Source of the DNA: a virus | DNA: 64,000 bases | IMG/VR virus record: IMGVR_UViG_3300022700_000069 | Coordinates: 38,429-102,428 of that record | Strand: one strand, 5' to 3' | Notes under the pieces: model-generated | Told to the model about the DNA's origin: nothing | What the model saw: only the letters and a program-made list of their open reading frames with translations | Database searches by the model: none | Made by a program: the position numbers and the translations under genes | Part shown: positions 18,061 through 28,193 of the stretch, in pieces | How positions within the stretch are numbered: the first letter of the stretch is position 1 | Layout of the letters: every line of letters starts with the position of its first letter

Positions 18061-21000
18061 ATGGGAAGATTAAAAGATGCATTAAAACCGAGTAATATTT
18101 GGTCTGGAACTCAATTTTCAGGATTAAATGAAGATTTAAATGAAAATGATACACCACCTTCTCGTTTACTTAATAATTCAAATGAATTAAGAAATTCATT
18201 AAAATCAAGAAATTTATATACTGAATTTACTCAATATCCATTACAACCTAATGATAGAGAAAGAATTGTAAATGCTGTATCTGGAATTTTAAATGGTATT
18301 ACACCATTTAATAGTACAAATTTAAATAATACTGCAATTGGTAGATTAATATCAACACCAACAACACCGTTAACAGATATTGGTTTGCTCATGTTAGGTA
18401 AACAATTTACGCAAAATTTTAAATCAAATGCATTACAGCAACTTATTCCCAATATTAATTTAAAAAATGCATTTGATGGAAATTCAGATACAAAATTATT
18501 TCAAGAAAATATAAATTTTAGTATAACAGAAAGAGAAGATGCTGGAAATTTTCAAAATTTTCTTGAAGATTTTTTTGGTTATAATCCAAATAGAGAAAAC
18601 CCATTTAGAAAAAATGCATCAAATGCAGAATATATATTAAATACAGGTGTTGGTCAATTAGACTTTCTTTTTGGAAATAGTGCTAAAGATGATAGTGGTG
18701 GTTTAAATAAAAATATTTATAAACCATATAAAATAGAATATTTTAATGGTGCAGAACGTAGTGGAAATAATATAGGAAGTAGAGAAAGTTCATTATCTGG
18801 TAAAGAATGGTTTAATTTTACTAATTATGATTTTTATAAATATTTACCAATAAATGTTGATTTTAATTCTGAATCTCGTGCTAATTCAGAAATGAAAGAT
18901 GGATATATTACAAGTACACCTGCTGAAGTTGAAGATTTAAGAAATCAAGAATATGCACCAGATTTAGATTATATTAATTCATATTTTGGGAGAACAAAAA
19001 ATGCAAGATTATTTAATTTAGTTAATGATTTAGAAGAAAGACCTGAAACAGAATTTGATGATAATATAAAAAATAGACTTGTTTGGGGTCGTGATGGTAT
19101 ATCAGCTAAAGCAAATGAAAGAATATCAAAATTAAGAGGTGTAAATGTCCCATCATTTGATTTACAAGATACTAAATTTAATTATAATATATATACTGGT
19201 TTATTAGAATATACACGTAATTTATTAAATGTAAGTGAAGGTCAATTAGTTGATCAAACTAAAAAAATATATAAAAATGGTGATAGTATTGATAGTGCTA
19301 ATGGGTCTAAATTATGGAAAGCACCTGAATCATCATTAAATCGATTTGCAGGTAAGAAGGGTATTAGACAACATTCAATTTTAGATCAATATGATAGATT
19401 TGCAAAAGCAATTAGATTTGATGGTAATGAAGTATATGGTGGTAATGAAAATTCTGTTATACATAAATCAGTTTTACCTAAAATTCATCCAATATTAGAT
19501 AATGAAGGTAATGTTGATAACACAAATTTGATGTTTTCACTTGAGAATCTTGCTGTTGTTGCAATTGATGGTGATGGTGAGTATGGTATTATTGATGATG
19601 AATATGGTACTCAAATACCAAGTTGTGAGGTCGGTCCGTTTAATGGTCGTATGATGTGGTTTCCACCATATGCAATTTCATTAAATGAAACAGCAAGTGC
19701 TAATTTTGAATCAACTGTAATGGTAGGTCGTAATGAACCAATATATACATATATGCATTCTGAAAGATCAGCAGTATTAACATTTACCATGCTTGCTGAT
19801 TATCCAGAACAATTAAAAAATTATATAAAAAATGGTGAATATAAAGATATTGGTGAATTTTTTGCATTTGGTGGTCCTGAATTTGAACAACCAACATTTT
19901 TAAATAATTCAGAAGAAAAACAAAGAAAAAATGAAGAAGAAATAACAAAAATAGAAGGACCAAATAAGAAAAAGAAAACACCATTAAATTTAACATCATT
20001 TAATATATCATTTCCTAATGATATACCAGCAAAAAATAATATTAATTCTAGTGTTATTGATAAGTTATATCTTGATTATAGATATGAAATTATAGAAGAT
20101 TTAAATAGTACTATTGGTACTTCAAATGGTTTAAATAGTGATATTTACATATTAAAAGGTGTTGATTTAGCTTCTGTACCACTAACATTTAATCCACCTG
20201 AAGGGTTTAGTCAATCAAACGCTGAATATGATGAAACAGAGAGACCCTTAGATGATACATTAAAAGATGCATTTAGTGATCCTGAAAATGTTAATTTTTA
20301 TGAAATTGATATTGTTGGAAGTGCAACAGCATTATATACACCAAGTATAAAAGATGATGAAGATGATGCTGAAGCATATAATAAATCAATTGGTTTAAGA
20401 AGAGCAAAAGTTGCAGAATCATTTATTAAAGCAAGAATAAAGAAAATATTTCCAGATACTGCTAGTGAAATATTAGATGGTTTAAATTTTAATTTAAGAT
20501 CAGAAGGTGCACCTAATCAAGAATATAATACTGTTGAATCCAAAAATGATTTGGGTGCAAAATTACAAAGATCAGCAAAAATAGAAATTGTTGAACGTGA
20601 AACAACACCTGATCCTAAACAACAAAATACAACGTCAGATGAACAAAGAGACATAAATGAATTAAAAAAGGAAAATCAAGGGTTACAAAATGCAAAAAAT
20701 GTTCAGGGAAAAAATTCAAAATCTGATTGCATAATGAATGAAAGAGAATCAAGTGATATTTCTGATAATGATGATGGAATTATGGGGAATGGTAGATCAC
20801 TATTAAAAAATAAATTTTATCCGGCATTTCATTCACAAACACCTGAAGATTTACATAAAAGATTAACATTTTTACAACAATGTGTGAGACAAGGTTCTGC
20901 TATTAGATCAACACCGGAAGTTGATGAAAATGGTATAAGACGTGTAAAAAATTCAGCATTTGGTCGTCAACCAGTTTGTATTTTAAGAATTGCAGATTTT

Positions 21001-21390
21001 TTTAATACAAAAGTGATTATTGAATCAGTTAATATTGATTATGATGATACTGTTTGGGATACAAATCCAGAAGGTTTTGGTATGCAACCGATGATTGCAT
21101 ATGTAACATTAAATATGAAAATTTTAGGTGGTCAATCACTTAAAGGACCAATTGATGCACTTCAGAATGCTGTATCATTTAATTATTATGCAAATTCAAC
21201 ATATACAAAGAATGGTTTATATAAAACACCAACAAAAGAAGCAGAAAAACAAGAAACATATATAAATGGTGTTTTAGATAAAAAATCACAAGATGCACAA
21301 GATGAATTTAATAATAAAACAACAGAGAGCTTTCTTGAAGATAAAACAAATAGAAATATATATAATTATAATGAAGATGATAGATTTTAA
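18061..21390 (+). CDS. Large baseplate-type structural protein with OmpA-like domain
   Basis: 1109 residues. Most of the length is Asn/Asp-rich and not assignable. Residues about 560-600 (FNGRMMWFPPYAISLNETAS) and the C-terminus (VCILRIADFFNTKVIIESVN, NPEGFGMQPMIAYVTLNMKI) look like folded virion domains. Between about 755 and 850 there is an OmpA/MotB-type peptidoglycan-binding pattern: YEIDIVGSATALYT followed by YNKSIGLRRAKVAESFI. The gp53-like gene begins 2 bases after its stop, so it is likely a wedge or periphery component that may contact the cell wall. Confidence 0.65.
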   Translation: MGRLKDALKPSNIWSGTQFSGLNEDLNENDTPPSRLLNNSNELRNSLKSRNLYTEFTQYPLQPNDRERIVNAVSGILNGITPFNSTNLNNTAIGRLISTPTTPLTDIGLLMLGKQFTQNFKSNALQQLIPNINLKNAFDGNSDTKLFQENINFSITEREDAGNFQNFLEDFFGYNPNRENPFRKNASNAEYILNTGVGQLDFLFGNSAKDDSGGLNKNIYKPYKIEYFNGAERSGNNIGSRESSLSGKEWFNFTNYDFYKYLPINVDFNSESRANSEMKDGYITSTPAEVEDLRNQEYAPDLDYINSYFGRTKNARLFNLVNDLEERPETEFDDNIKNRLVWGRDGISAKANERISKLRGVNVPSFDLQDTKFNYNIYTGLLEYTRNLLNVSEGQLVDQTKKIYKNGDSIDSANGSKLWKAPESSLNRFAGKKGIRQHSILDQYDRFAKAIRFDGNEVYGGNENSVIHKSVLPKIHPILDNEGNVDNTNLMFSLENLAVVAIDGDGEYGIIDDEYGTQIPSCEVGPFNGRMMWFPPYAISLNETASANFESTVMVGRNEPIYTYMHSERSAVLTFTMLADYPEQLKNYIKNGEYKDIGEFFAFGGPEFEQPTFLNNSEEKQRKNEEEITKIEGPNKKKKTPLNLTSFNISFPNDIPAKNNINSSVIDKLYLDYRYEIIEDLNSTIGTSNGLNSDIYILKGVDLASVPLTFNPPEGFSQSNAEYDETERPLDDTLKDAFSDPENVNFYEIDIVGSATALYTPSIKDDEDDAEAYNKSIGLRRAKVAESFIKARIKKIFPDTASEILDGLNFNLRSEGAPNQEYNTVESKNDLGAKLQRSAKIEIVERETTPDPKQQNTTSDEQRDINELKKENQGLQNAKNVQGKNSKSDCIMNERESSDISDNDDGIMGNGRSLLKNKFYPAFHSQTPEDLHKRLTFLQQCVRQGSAIRSTPEVDENGIRRVKNSAFGRQPVCILRIADFFNTKVIIESVNIDYDDTVWDTNPEGFGMQPMIAYVTLNMKILGGQSLKGPIDALQNAVSFNYYANSTYTKNGLYKTPTKEAEKQETYINGVLDKKSQDAQDEFNNKTTESFLEDKTNRNIYNYNEDDRF

Positions 21391-21392
21391 TT

Positions 21393-21707
21393 ATGCCAAG
21401 AGAAGATTATAATAGATATGCAATATTAGAAAATGATGATGGTTCAGTGGATAGAATGCCATTTGTTAATATTTCTGAGCGTGCTAGTGATAAATATGAA
21501 TATTGGAATATAACTTTTAGTCGTATGGATAAATTAGCACAAAAATATTATGGAAATCCTTTTTATGATTTTATTATATTATATGCAAATCCTGAATTTA
21601 TTTCACAATTTGATATACCTGATGGTTCATTAATAAGAATACCATTCCCTCTTTCACAAGTAAAATCAGAGTACGAGGCGAAATTGGAACAAATAAAAAA
21701 TCAATAA
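21393..21707 (+). CDS. Baseplate wedge protein (gp53-like, LysM-type)
   Basis: 104 residues. The core KLAQKYYGNPFYDFIILYAN followed by IPDGSLIRIPFPLSQV is the pattern of T4 gp53-like/LysM-type baseplate proteins. It follows directly on the large baseplate gene and is probably translated from the same message. Confidence 0.75.
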   Translation: MPREDYNRYAILENDDGSVDRMPFVNISERASDKYEYWNITFSRMDKLAQKYYGNPFYDFIILYANPEFISQFDIPDGSLIRIPFPLSQVKSEYEAKLEQIKNQ

Positions 21708-21731
21708 TATTATTGTTTTTTTCAAAAATTT

Positions 21732-21741
21732 AGTATTTATT
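21732..21741 (+). promoter_or_regulatory. Late-promoter-like motif AGTATTTATT
   Basis: Recurrent motif 25 nt before the start of the second homing-endonuclease-like gene. Confidence 0.5.
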
Positions 21742-21766
21742 TGTAGTTCACAATTAATGTTTTATT

Positions 21767-23647
21767 ATGGAAAAAGCAATAAAAAAAATATTAAATAATA
21801 AGAAATATATTGAATCACATATAAAAAAAACATATCCAGAATTATATAATAAAATTATTTTATTTAACAAAAATTTGGATATATCATGGTTAAATAAATT
21901 ATATAATTATATATATAAAATTAAAAGTAAAAATTGTGAATATTGTGGTAAATCATTAAAATTTAAAGAAAATTTTTCTATTGGTTATGGAAAATACTGT
22001 TCAAAAAAATGCACTTCTAGGGCAACAAGAGATAAAGTAAAACAAACTAATTTAAATAAATATGGGGTTGAATTTCCATTACAAAATGAAAAAATATTAA
22101 ATAAAGTAAAACAAACTAATTTAAATAAATATGGGGTTGAATCAACATTATTAAATAAAAACGTAAAAAATAAAATAAAACAAACTAATATAGAAAAATA
22201 CGGTGTTGAAAATCCATTTCAATCAAAATTAATAAGAAATAAAATAAAACAAACTAATTTAAATAAGTATGGGGTTGAAAATATATTTGAAAATGAAGAA
22301 GTGAGAAAAAAAATTAATGTAAAGTATTGGAATAAAACAAATGACGAAAGAAAAAAAATTGTTCAAAAAGCAAAACAAACTAATATAAATAAATATGGTG
22401 TTTCAACAGTTTTATTATTGGAAGAAAATAGAAATAAACAAAAAAAGATTATTAAAAAAAAGTATGGAGTTGAATTTGCATTACAAAATCCTGAAATTTA
22501 TAAAAAGAGTCGAGAAAAAATAAGAAAAAAATATGAAGTAGATAATATATCACAATCTTTAATAATTAAAAAAAATAAAAAAAATAAATTTTTAATTAAT
22601 TGGGCAAAAAAATTAAATATTTCCATAAATAATATAAAATATGATAATGGGATTTTCATTATTAAACAATATTGTAAAAATCATAATAGTTTTAAAATTA
22701 ATTATGATGATTTATATAATAGGTTTAATATGGGGGTTATTAATATTTGTACTAAATGTAATCCCATTAATAAACAATCGAAAATTAAGGAAAGGGAAAT
22801 TGCTGATTTCATTGATAATGATTTAAATTTGAAATATGATAGAAATAATCGAAAAATATTAAATGGAAAAGAAATTGATTTTTATTTTCCTGAATATAAA
22901 TTAGGTATTGAATTTAATGGTTTATATTATCACTCAAATAAATTCATTACAAAAAAATATCATCTGAATAAAACAGAGTTTGCTGAAAAACAAAATATAC
23001 AATTATTACATATTTTTGAAGATGAGTGGATATTTAAAAAAGATTTAATTAAATCAATAATTAAAAGTAAATTAAATATTTTTGATAAAAAAATATATGC
23101 TCGTAAATGTGAAATTAGAGAAATTAATGATAATCAATTGGTTCGTGAATTTCTTGAAAGAAATCATTTACAGGGGTTTGTTGGTTCTAAATATAAAATT
23201 GGATTATTTCATAATGATGAATTAATTTCATTAATGATTTTTAGTAGAAAAAGAATTGCTTTGGGAAGTAAAAATAATAACAATAATGAATTTGAATTAT
23301 TACGTTTTTGTAATAAATTAAATACACAGGTAATTGGTGGAGCAAGTAAATTATTAAATTATTTTGTAAAAATTTATAAACCAAAATCAATTTTAACTTT
23401 TGCTGATAGAAGATATAGTAATGGTAAATTATATCAAAGATTAGGGTTTAAATTCATAAAAAAAACTAAACCAAATTATTGGTATTTTAAGAAAAATAAA
23501 TTGATCAGATATCATAGATTTAATTTTAGGAAAGATATTCTTGTTAAAAAGGGGTATGATTCTAACAAAACCGAAAAACAAATAATGACTGAAAATGGAT
23601 ATTATTACATATATGATTGTGGTAATAAAAAATATGTGTTAAATTAA
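21767..23647 (+). CDS. Homing-endonuclease-like protein with KYGVE repeats
   Basis: 626 residues. A Cys-pair module (CEYCGKSLKF with CSKKC) near residues 60-85 is followed by at least five copies of a roughly 25-residue unit with the core KQTNLNKYGVE (about 90-260), a repeat known from phage homing endonucleases and probably DNA-binding. The nuclease-like core at about 360-430 has EIDFYFPEYKLGIEFNGLYYHS and IFEDEWIFK. The C-terminal domain (FCNKLNTQVIGGASKLLNYF, FADRRYSNGKLYQRLGF) is shared with the protein at 1946-3583. It lies between the gp53-like gene and the sugar island. DNA target unknown. Confidence 0.7.
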   Translation: MEKAIKKILNNKKYIESHIKKTYPELYNKIILFNKNLDISWLNKLYNYIYKIKSKNCEYCGKSLKFKENFSIGYGKYCSKKCTSRATRDKVKQTNLNKYGVEFPLQNEKILNKVKQTNLNKYGVESTLLNKNVKNKIKQTNIEKYGVENPFQSKLIRNKIKQTNLNKYGVENIFENEEVRKKINVKYWNKTNDERKKIVQKAKQTNINKYGVSTVLLLEENRNKQKKIIKKKYGVEFALQNPEIYKKSREKIRKKYEVDNISQSLIIKKNKKNKFLINWAKKLNISINNIKYDNGIFIIKQYCKNHNSFKINYDDLYNRFNMGVINICTKCNPINKQSKIKEREIADFIDNDLNLKYDRNNRKILNGKEIDFYFPEYKLGIEFNGLYYHSNKFITKKYHLNKTEFAEKQNIQLLHIFEDEWIFKKDLIKSIIKSKLNIFDKKIYARKCEIREINDNQLVREFLERNHLQGFVGSKYKIGLFHNDELISLMIFSRKRIALGSKNNNNNEFELLRFCNKLNTQVIGGASKLLNYFVKIYKPKSILTFADRRYSNGKLYQRLGFKFIKKTKPNYWYFKKNKLIRYHRFNFRKDILVKKGYDSNKTEKQIMTENGYYYIYDCGNKKYVLN

Positions 23648-23705
23648 TAAAGTCTTGATATTAATTATTTTTTTATATAAGTTTGTAAAAAAATTTATAT
23701 TTTTT

Positions 23706-24407
23706 ATGAAAAAAAATAAAATTATTGTAGTGTATTCTACACATTTAAGTGAACAAGAAAATATAGAATTTAATCATCATATTGAAGATACAATAGGTGA
23801 TGTTGATTTTAGTATTTTAGTGTATCCAAATTTTAATCAATACTCTCTCCCCCAAATATATAATCAGGCATTAAAGGACTATTATGATGATAATTTAATA
23901 TTTGTGTTTTGTCATAATGATATTATTTTTAAAACTAAAGATTGGGGAAAAATATTACTTGCCAGATTTAATGCTAATAATAATTTTGATATTATTGGTG
24001 TTGCTGGATCAACATATTTACCAGAATCTGGAAGATGGTGGGAAGACCCATCAAAAATGGTGGGAATTGTTGAACATACTAATAGTCTTAGAACTTGGGT
24101 AAGTAATTATTCTGAAAAATTTTATGGAATTAGAGAAACTGTTTTAATTGACGGTCTGTTTATGGCAGTTAATCCAACAACAATTGAACATCAATTTGAT
24201 GAAGATTTTAAGGGTTTTCATTTTTATGACCTAAGTTTTTGTTTACCAAATTATTTAGATGGTAATAATATTGGTGTTTTAACAGATATTAGAATTTTAC
24301 ATAAATCAATTGGAATGACAAATCAACAATGGGAAGAAAATAGACAAAAATTTATAAATAAATATAAAGATGATTTACCAATAAAATTAGAACCACATGC
24401 CAATTAA
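23706..24407 (+). CDS. Glycosyltransferase-like protein (GT-A type)
   Basis: 233 residues from the ATG at 23706; an earlier in-frame start would be a TTG and would add a hydrophobic 17-residue extension. Features include a Rossmann-like start KNKIIVVYSTHLSEQE, an acidic-site candidate LIFVFCHNDIIFK near residue 75, and DGLFMAVNPTTIEHQFDEDF with FHFYDLSFCLPNY near 155-180. This resembles the small glycosyltransferase-like proteins of Bacteroidetes capsule clusters. It overlaps the next gene by 11 bases and heads a chain of overlapping sugar genes. Confidence 0.6.
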   Translation: MKKNKIIVVYSTHLSEQENIEFNHHIEDTIGDVDFSILVYPNFNQYSLPQIYNQALKDYYDDNLIFVFCHNDIIFKTKDWGKILLARFNANNNFDIIGVAGSTYLPESGRWWEDPSKMVGIVEHTNSLRTWVSNYSEKFYGIRETVLIDGLFMAVNPTTIEHQFDEDFKGFHFYDLSFCLPNYLDGNNIGVLTDIRILHKSIGMTNQQWEENRQKFINKYKDDLPIKLEPHAN

Positions 24408-25050
24408 AATAGATCAAATTGATGATGGATTACCAATATCGGTTATTGTACCATTAGATAAAAAAAGAAAAAATTTTTTTGAAAATTTTGTTCTACCACT
24501 TATTGAAGCAAATGAGCCAAATGAAATCATAATTAATGATAATATTGGTTCTGCACCTAAAAAAAGAAATGCTGGATTTAAAAAATCAACACAACCATAT
24601 GTATTTTTTTGTGATGATGATATTATACTTCCAGCAAATTATTTACAGACTTTATATAAAACTTTAAAGAAAAATGAATCATTAAAAAATATAAAAATTG
24701 GATATACATATACTGGATATCATGGTATTGTATTACATCCACAATCACATCCAATGAGAGGTAATTTTCAAATACCTTCAATACCTTTTAATGGTAATCA
24801 GCTTCTTAAAAGTAATTTTATTTCAACAATGACATTGATTAATAGAAAATATTTTCCAATGTTTGATGAAAATTTAAAAAGATTTCAGGATTGGGATATT
24901 TTCTTAACAATGTATCGAAATGGAATTCAAGGAGTATTTATTAATAACTTAAAGTTTTTTGCATATTATCTTGATGAGGGAATTACAGCAAATGGAAACA
25001 ATCAGCATGAAGCGTATACAATTGTTGCTAGAAAACATGGTCTATTATAA
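24397..25050 (+). CDS. Family 2 glycosyltransferase
   Basis: 217 residues. ISVIVPLDKKRKNFFENFVL is the N-terminal nucleotide-binding strand, KKRNAGFKKSTQPYVFFCDDDIILP carries the DDD metal/nucleotide site, and FQDWDIFLTMYRNG is the typical acceptor-side motif. It overlaps the previous gene by 11 bases and the next by one base. Confidence 0.8.
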   Translation: MPIKIDQIDDGLPISVIVPLDKKRKNFFENFVLPLIEANEPNEIIINDNIGSAPKKRNAGFKKSTQPYVFFCDDDIILPANYLQTLYKTLKKNESLKNIKIGYTYTGYHGIVLHPQSHPMRGNFQIPSIPFNGNQLLKSNFISTMTLINRKYFPMFDENLKRFQDWDIFLTMYRNGIQGVFINNLKFFAYYLDEGITANGNNQHEAYTIVARKHGLL

Positions 25051-26075
25051 TGAAAAGAGTAAGAAAGAATATAAAAAAAACAATTAAAAAGAAAATTGAA
25101 TTTACTAATAGGGATTTAAATAATAGACAATTAAGAAAAAATAATGGAGTAGTTTTAAATAATGTGATTGTGGGATTACCAAAACCGAAAAATGAAAAAG
25201 GAAATTTAAAAACTGTTGAACAAATAAGAAAAAGTGAATCATATACTGATGAAAGATTAAATAAAAGAATTGGTAATCAAAAAAAAACTAATAAAAAACA
25301 TTTAATAGATAATAAAAATAAAATAGAATATAATTTTTTTAATGAAAAATATAAAAAAAGAGAATATGTTGATTATGATTGTATTATAATCATTTCATCA
25401 TATCAAAGATATAATAAATTATATTCAATATTAAATCAATTATATACACAAAGAACTGAATATACGTTTAAGGTTATTGTTATAAATGATGGATCAGATG
25501 ATAGAAGATATAAATTATTAATAAATTTGTTTAATAATATTGATTATTTTGAAAATGATATAAATAATGGTAAAAGAAAATATTGGAAAACTATAAATAA
25601 TTTATTAAAAAAAGCATCTGAATATAAATCACATACTATCATACAAATTGATGATGATTTTATATTATGTGATAATTTTATTAACAAATTAATGAGTTTA
25701 TTTTTTAAAATAAAAAGAGAAAATAATAAATATGTGGCAATATATTATCATAATTCAGGAATTGCAAAAAATGTAAAAAGATGGGGTTTAAGACAATGGT
25801 TAGATGGTGGTTCATTATTTGATACATATTTTTTGGATGAAATTAATTATAATTTAGATAGAATAGCAGAAAGAAGATGGATTGGTGCAGCAAGTGCAAG
25901 TTCTGGTGTTTGGAGACAAATATCAGGTAAGATAAATGAATTTAATTGTATAATTTATAAACCTGAAGTATCTTATGTTATCCATAATGGAAATGATGAA
26001 TCAATGATGAATAGAGAATTAAGAAAAAAGATACCAATAATATCAAAAAAATTTATTGATAATGAATCAAATTAG
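25050..26075 (+). CDS. Glycosyltransferase (GT2-like) with basic N-terminus
   Basis: 341 residues. The first 100 are very rich in Lys, Arg and Asn. The GT-A domain follows: YDCIIIISSYQRYNKLYSIL, VIVINDGSDD, THTIIQIDDDFIL-type DDD motif near residue 205, and a later WIGAASASSGVWRQISG. The N-terminal extension has no recognised function and could bind nucleic acid or a protein partner. The gene overlaps its neighbours on both sides. Confidence 0.75.
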   Translation: MKRVRKNIKKTIKKKIEFTNRDLNNRQLRKNNGVVLNNVIVGLPKPKNEKGNLKTVEQIRKSESYTDERLNKRIGNQKKTNKKHLIDNKNKIEYNFFNEKYKKREYVDYDCIIIISSYQRYNKLYSILNQLYTQRTEYTFKVIVINDGSDDRRYKLLINLFNNIDYFENDINNGKRKYWKTINNLLKKASEYKSHTIIQIDDDFILCDNFINKLMSLFFKIKRENNKYVAIYYHNSGIAKNVKRWGLRQWLDGGSLFDTYFLDEINYNLDRIAERRWIGAASASSGVWRQISGKINEFNCIIYKPEVSYVIHNGNDESMMNRELRKKIPIISKKFIDNESN

Positions 26076-26802
26076 TGTAATTTTAAATGTTTTCAAAAGA
26101 CCGTATACACTTGAAAAACAGATTGAAGCAATTAAAAATCAATCTATAAATATAAAATCAGAAAATATTCATGTGTGGTATAATAAAAGTGGTGTTAATC
26201 AATATGCACCAAAAGATAATAAAATAAAAACATATTATGCCAATTGGAATACTAAATTTTTTGGGAGATTTACAATACCATTATTATTAAAAACACCATA
26301 TATTGCATTATTTGATGATGATATTTATCCACAAAAAGATTGGTTAAAAAATTGTTTGAATACAATTAATAAATCAGAGAGTAATGGTATTTTAGGTGGT
26401 AGTGGTGTAATATTAAAAGGTAATGGATATAGACCACACTCTAAAGTAGGATGGAATGGTCAACATTTAGAAAAATCAAAAAGAGTTGATTTGGTTGGTC
26501 ATGCATGGTTTTTTAGACAAGAATGGGCAAAATATTTATGGTATGAAAAACCACATTCTTGGGATAATGGTGAAGATATAATGTTTTCATATTTAGCACA
26601 AAAATATGGTAATATTAATACATACGTTCCATCACATCCTAATAATAATAAAAATTTGTGGTCAACTGATTATGATTTTGCATTTAATAATGGGAATGAT
26701 GATAACTCATCATTTAAAAAGAGTGCACATTATGGTATAAGAGATAAAATATGTGCTTATTGTATAAATAATGGATGGAAAACAGTTAATAATATTAAAT
26801 AA
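26062..26802 (+). CDS. Glycosyltransferase-like protein (GT-A)
   Basis: 246 residues using the ATG at 26062; two codons earlier is a TTG that is less likely. NQISVILNVFKRPYTLEKQI is the first strand, TPYIALFDDDIYPQKDWL carries the DDD site near residue 90, and DLVGHAWFFRQEWAKYLWYE plus SWDNGEDIMFSYLAQKYG is a typical acceptor region. The stop overlaps the ATG of the next gene. Confidence 0.8.
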   Translation: MNQISVILNVFKRPYTLEKQIEAIKNQSINIKSENIHVWYNKSGVNQYAPKDNKIKTYYANWNTKFFGRFTIPLLLKTPYIALFDDDIYPQKDWLKNCLNTINKSESNGILGGSGVILKGNGYRPHSKVGWNGQHLEKSKRVDLVGHAWFFRQEWAKYLWYEKPHSWDNGEDIMFSYLAQKYGNINTYVPSHPNNNKNLWSTDYDFAFNNGNDDNSSFKKSAHYGIRDKICAYCINNGWKTVNNIK

Positions 26803-27527
26803 TGAGAGAAAAAGATTTTTATAAAGAATTTTATTTTTTTCTTAATAAAATTAAGAAAAATGAATATTTTTCAATATCAAGATGGGGGGATGGTGAATTA
26901 GCAATATTAGAAAATCAATATATTGATTTAAGAAATTTAAAAAATGGTGAATTTAGATATGATCCTAAATTACCACAATATCAATCTATTAGAGATGTAT
27001 TAATGAAATCATATATTGCAAATGATAACCAATATTATATTGGTGTTGCTTGTCCTTGTTGTGTTGGACAAGAAAAATATCAATATATGAAAAATATATC
27101 AAAACAAGATGAAGATCATTTAACATGGGCGAATATTTTTGTAAATGCTAATTATAACAATTTTATTAATAATTTTATACCAGAAATGAAAAATCATGAT
27201 GTTATTATGGTTGTTAATAATAAAGCAGATACATCAAAATTACCATTTAAAGTTGAAAAAACTTATAAAGTTGGTACAGATGCTTGGTATGAGAATATTG
27301 ATATTGTTGATAACATAAAAAACGATTATTATAATTCAAAAAATAAGATATTTTTATTTGCTGCTGGTCCACTTGCAAATATATTAACATATGAATTATG
27401 GTTTAATATGAATAAAAATAATACATATATTGATATTGGTTCTACTTTAGATGTTCATATGGGAATGAAAGCAACCAGAGGATATCTTAGAGGTGCTGAT
27501 ACTCTTAAAAAGAAATGTATATGGTGA
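26802..27527 (+). CDS. GT-D-type glycosyltransferase (DUF1792-like)
   Basis: 241 residues. The N-terminal FSISRWGDGELAILE matches the RxGDGE signature of the GT-D glycosyltransferase fold. VACPCCVGQEKY, VIMVVNNKADTSKLPFKVE, IFLFAAGPLANILTYELW and a final IDIGSTLDVHMG follow the family's order. GT-D enzymes work in surface or protein O-glycan elongation. The ATG of the next gene lies inside its 3' end. Confidence 0.8.
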   Translation: MREKDFYKEFYFFLNKIKKNEYFSISRWGDGELAILENQYIDLRNLKNGEFRYDPKLPQYQSIRDVLMKSYIANDNQYYIGVACPCCVGQEKYQYMKNISKQDEDHLTWANIFVNANYNNFINNFIPEMKNHDVIMVVNNKADTSKLPFKVEKTYKVGTDAWYENIDIVDNIKNDYYNSKNKIFLFAAGPLANILTYELWFNMNKNNTYIDIGSTLDVHMGMKATRGYLRGADTLKKKCIW

Positions 27528-28192
27528 ATAAAATTAAAGCCGGAAAAATAAAAGAACCAATTTTAGCTGCATATCCAAGAAGTGGTACGAATTGGACAAG
27601 ATATTGTGTTGAGTATTTTAGTAAAAAACCTACTCCGGGAAAGTTAAGATTAATTAAAAAAGATAATAAATCCTCAGTAATAGCAAGAACACATGACTTA
27701 CAAAATGTGACTTATGAATCAAGGAGATTAATTAATGGTAAAGAGCAGGTTTTACAATTTTTAGCAAAACCAGATAAAGCAAATTATTCTAAATTAATTC
27801 TTTTAATTAGAAATCCATTAGATAATTATGTATCAATGAATCGAAATTTTAAAAAAATGATTTATTATTTCAGTAATATAGATGTATATGATAAATTTTT
27901 AGGTGATAAAATATTATTACATTATGAAGATATAATTTCAGATGATTTTTTATACATGAAAAAAATATTAGATTTTATTAATATAGCTAACGACCCAAAT
28001 GAATTACAAGATTTTATAAATAATTTAGATTACCATAAAAGTAATTCTAAAAAAATGTATAATAATAATTGGAATAAAAGAACAAGAGGTAATAGTGATA
28101 TTTTATCTGAAAAGGAAAAAAATAAAATTATTAATGAAATAAAAATAAAATATCCAATGATTACTAAAAAATATTTAAATAGATATTTTTAA
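27515..28192 (+). CDS. Sulfotransferase
   Basis: 225 residues. The PAPS 5'-phosphosulfate loop is AAYPRSGTNWTRYCVEYF near residue 20 and the 3'-phosphate site is LILLIRNPLDNYVSMNRNF near 100. ILLHYEDIISD and a late KMYNNNWNKRTRGN match the C-terminal PAPS-binding part. It should transfer sulfate to a sugar or protein hydroxyl. A second ATG at 27521 is an equally possible start. It overlaps the GT-D gene, which suggests action on the same glycan. Confidence 0.8.
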   Translation: MYMVNKIKAGKIKEPILAAYPRSGTNWTRYCVEYFSKKPTPGKLRLIKKDNKSSVIARTHDLQNVTYESRRLINGKEQVLQFLAKPDKANYSKLILLIRNPLDNYVSMNRNFKKMIYYFSNIDVYDKFLGDKILLHYEDIISDDFLYMKKILDFINIANDPNELQDFINNLDYHKSNSKKMYNNNWNKRTRGNSDILSEKEKNKIINEIKIKYPMITKKYLNRYF

Positions 28193-28193
28193 T

